From an uncultured bacterium (GTDB lineage Bacteria > Actinomycetota > Coriobacteriia > Coriobacteriales > Coriobacteriaceae), in assembly GCA_905215225.1 (NCBI GenBank), contig CAJMPM010000010.1, forward strand, positions 1 through 14,570: a stretch of DNA of 14,570 bases. The letters run 5' to 3'. Positions 13,148 to 14,570 of the stretch are shown piece by piece. Below the pieces are notes generated by a model. That model worked only from the letters and a program-made list of their open reading frames with translations. It was not told the DNA's origin and ran no database searches. Every line of letters starts with the position of its first letter. Position 1 is the stretch's first letter. The position numbers and the translations under genes were made by a program.

Positions 13148-13882
13148 ATGGAAACGGTTAGCGGCAATCTTGCCTCGGCGCTCAGGATCGAGCCGGGCAT
13201 CACCGCGATTATCGGCAGCGGTGGCAAGTCGACCCTGCTAAAGACGCTCGGCCTTGAGCTTATGCGTGCCGGCGGCCGCGTGCTCCTCTGCACCACCACG
13301 CATATGTTCCCCGTCGCCGGCGTGCCATGGGACGGGTCGAGCCGTCGCCTGGACGCTGCACCTTGGAAGCCAGGTGCCTTACACGCCACAGACTGCGCCT
13401 GCGAGGCATGCGCGGGGCTTGTGCGAGGAAGCATCTGCCAAGCTGGTGTCTTGGACCCCCAGACGGGCAAGCTCTCCTCCCCTGCCGAGCCGCTCGACCA
13501 GCTGGCGCAGCGCTTTGACTACGTCCTGGCCGAGGCAGACGGCAGCAAGCGGCTCCCGCTCAAGGCCCACGCCGCCTGGGAGCCGGTAATTCCCTCTGGC
13601 ACAGCCGACATCGCCTGGATCGTCGGCGCCTCGGGATTCGGCAAGCCCGTCGCCGAGGTTGTCCACCGCCCCGAGCTCTTCTGCGAGCGCTGCGGCTGCA
13701 AGCTCACCGACATCGCCACGCCCGAGCGTGTCGCCCAGGTGCTCAATGCCGAGATGCAGGCACTGGAACTCGGCACCGCACGCGTCATGCTCAACCAGGT
13801 CGACACGCTCCGCGACCCCACGATGGCTGACCGCTTTGAGGCCACCCTCGGCCGCCCCGTCGTCGCCACCAGCCTCAAGTAG
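13148..13882 (+). CDS. yqeC: Selenium cofactor biosynthesis protein YqeC
   Basis: YqeC belongs to a family tied by context to the labile selenium cofactor of molybdenum hydroxylases; its reaction is unknown. The 244 residues begin with a P-loop-like IIGSGGKSTLLKTL (21-34), then LLCTTTHMF (46-54). The family segment AEADGSKRLPLKAH spans 128-141, followed by VVHRPELF (171-178). Two cysteine clusters stand out: C83, C85, C88 (with C97) and C179, C182, C184. The ATG is preceded by a modest GGCGGTG. It is the only plus-strand gene of the set, divergent from yqeB, and overlaps the mocA 3' end by eight bases. Confidence 0.9.
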   Translation: METVSGNLASALRIEPGITAIIGSGGKSTLLKTLGLELMRAGGRVLLCTTTHMFPVAGVPWDGSSRRLDAAPWKPGALHATDCACEACAGLVRGSICQAGVLDPQTGKLSSPAEPLDQLAQRFDYVLAEADGSKRLPLKAHAAWEPVIPSGTADIAWIVGASGFGKPVAEVVHRPELFCERCGCKLTDIATPERVAQVLNAEMQALELGTARVMLNQVDTLRDPTMADRFEATLGRPVVATSLK

Positions 13883-14486
13883 CCGGCGCTACCCTGACGC
13901 CCTTTCTGCTAGCGAGGCCCGTAGCAGCCGGCGATGTGCTCCGAGCCGCGGCGCTGTCGACGTCCCACAACTCGTAGGCACGCGCCTCGACCAGCTGGAC
14001 ATCGGCGCGGCCGCGCAGCAGCGACGATCCGCCATCCTTGCCCTTAAGCCCCATAAGGTCGGGAAAGAGACTCGCAGGGAACAGCACCGGCGAGGCGGGT
14101 TCACCGTTTAGGGCAAGACGCACGGGCGCAACGCCGCCGTTGGCCTTAAAAGCACCGGCGAGTGCCTCAAAGGAATCCGAACTCACGAGCGGCTGGTCGC
14201 CCGGCAAAAAGAGACAGCCCCTCCAACCGCGATCGGCTCCCCAGGCAAGGCCGGCGCGCACACTCTCGCTCCTGAGCGCGCCATCGTGCAGCGCGCACGC
14301 GCAGCGCAGCTCACGACAAATGTCGGCAACTTGGGGCCAGCGCGTCGTAACAACAACGTCAAATCCTTTGGGCACCGACTCAATCGTCCGCTGAATCAGC
14401 GGCTTTCCACAGATATCAGCAAACATCTTGTTAGATCCAAACCGCTTGCCCTCGCCCGAAGCCATAATGACGCATCCAAGTTTCAT
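13875..14486 (-). CDS. mocA: MobA-like nucleotidyltransferase, probable molybdenum cofactor cytidylyltransferase
   Basis: The protein (203 residues) is a single GT-A-like nucleotidyltransferase domain. The nucleotide-binding loop is MASGEGKRFGSNK (8-20), and the metal-site region is LPGDQPLVS (94-102). Later come GEPASPVLFP and a KGKDGGSSLLR segment, as in the MocA/YgfJ family. Members attach CMP to molybdopterin-molybdenum for hydroxylases of the xanthine dehydrogenase type. The loop has ASG, not the AGG usual in the GTP-using MobA, which favours CTP, but this is indirect. GGGGAGGT stands before the ATG. Its stop codon lies inside the last codons of the convergent yqeC. Confidence 0.87.
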   Translation of the reverse strand: MKLGCVIMASGEGKRFGSNKMFADICGKPLIQRTIESVPKGFDVVVTTRWPQVADICRELRCACALHDGALRSESVRAGLAWGADRGWRGCLFLPGDQPLVSSDSFEALAGAFKANGGVAPVRLALNGEPASPVLFPASLFPDLMGLKGKDGGSSLLRGRADVQLVEARAYELWDVDSAAARSTSPAATGLASRKGVRVAPAT

Positions 14487-14570
14487 GTCGGTACCTCCCC
14501 TGGCGCCCTCGTCCCCATAACTCGCGCCGCGGGTGCAGAAAGATGGTGTCCTGGCCGTTGGCGGCCTTGT
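14483..14570 (-). other. Window edge upstream of mocA, possible partial upstream gene
   Basis: Several minus-strand frames are open to the window end, so no assignment is safe. One ends in a TGA that overlaps the mocA ATG as ATGA, the spacing expected for a coupled upstream gene, but its 28 visible residues match nothing I recognise. Another frame reads AANGQDTIFLHPRREL, which looks more protein-like, but it would run on into mocA. The plus strand also stays open in some frames. Confidence 0.2.

Noticed and set aside
1..14570. CRISPR array, tRNA, rRNA, transposase or integrase genes
   Set aside because: No regularly spaced direct repeats, tRNA-like folds, rRNA sequence or recombinase motifs were seen on either strand.

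Overview
The window is a G+C-rich bacterial chromosome segment with two parts. Positions 205-10886 are a minus-strand run of ribosomal-protein and housekeeping genes corresponding to the 3' part of the spc cluster plus the alpha cluster. Reading along the minus strand the order is rplE, rpsZ (rpsN, zinc type), rpsH, rplF, rplR, rpsE, rpmD, rplO, secY, adk, map, infA, rpmJ, rpsM, rpsK, rpsD, rpoA, rplQ, truA. The presence of infA, a zinc-type S14, and a short S4 that begins MAIDRTPVLKRC point to a high-GC Gram-positive. My best guess is Coriobacteriia, close to Collinsella; this rests on sequence memory and is not proven.

Positions 11198-14486 carry four genes that recur as a set around selenium-dependent molybdenum hydroxylases (SDMH): an XdhC/CoxI-family protein, YqeB (EF2563 family), YqeC, and a MobA-like/MocA-type nucleotidyltransferase. 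Three lie on the minus strand. yqeC is on the plus strand between them, divergent from yqeB and overlapping the 3' end of mocA by 8 bp. By family knowledge they prepare the molybdenum cofactor (cytidylylation by MocA, sulfuration or insertion by XdhC) and are linked to a labile selenium modification (YqeB, YqeC). No hydroxylase or selD gene lies in the window.

The junction at 10887-11197 is the least ordinary part. In most bacteria rplX and rplN precede rplE. Here rplE is instead preceded by a leader with a candidate promoter and a hairpin, then an 87-bp near-perfect palindrome, then the xdhC stop codon. The ribosomal cluster is therefore interrupted just before rplE.

Regulatory structure that can be read directly includes a textbook intrinsic terminator after rplQ, a candidate infA promoter, and several strong intergenic hairpins without U-tracts inside the ribosomal operon. 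Non-ATG starts (GTG or TTG) are supported by Shine-Dalgarno spacing or family length for rpsM, secY, rplF, rpsZ and infA. Both ends of the window (1-204 and 14487-14570) contain no gene I can support.

I found no clear evidence of an undescribed system. The best leads are the junction palindrome, the antisense placement of yqeC inside the SDMH set, and two mirrored cysteine clusters in YqeC.
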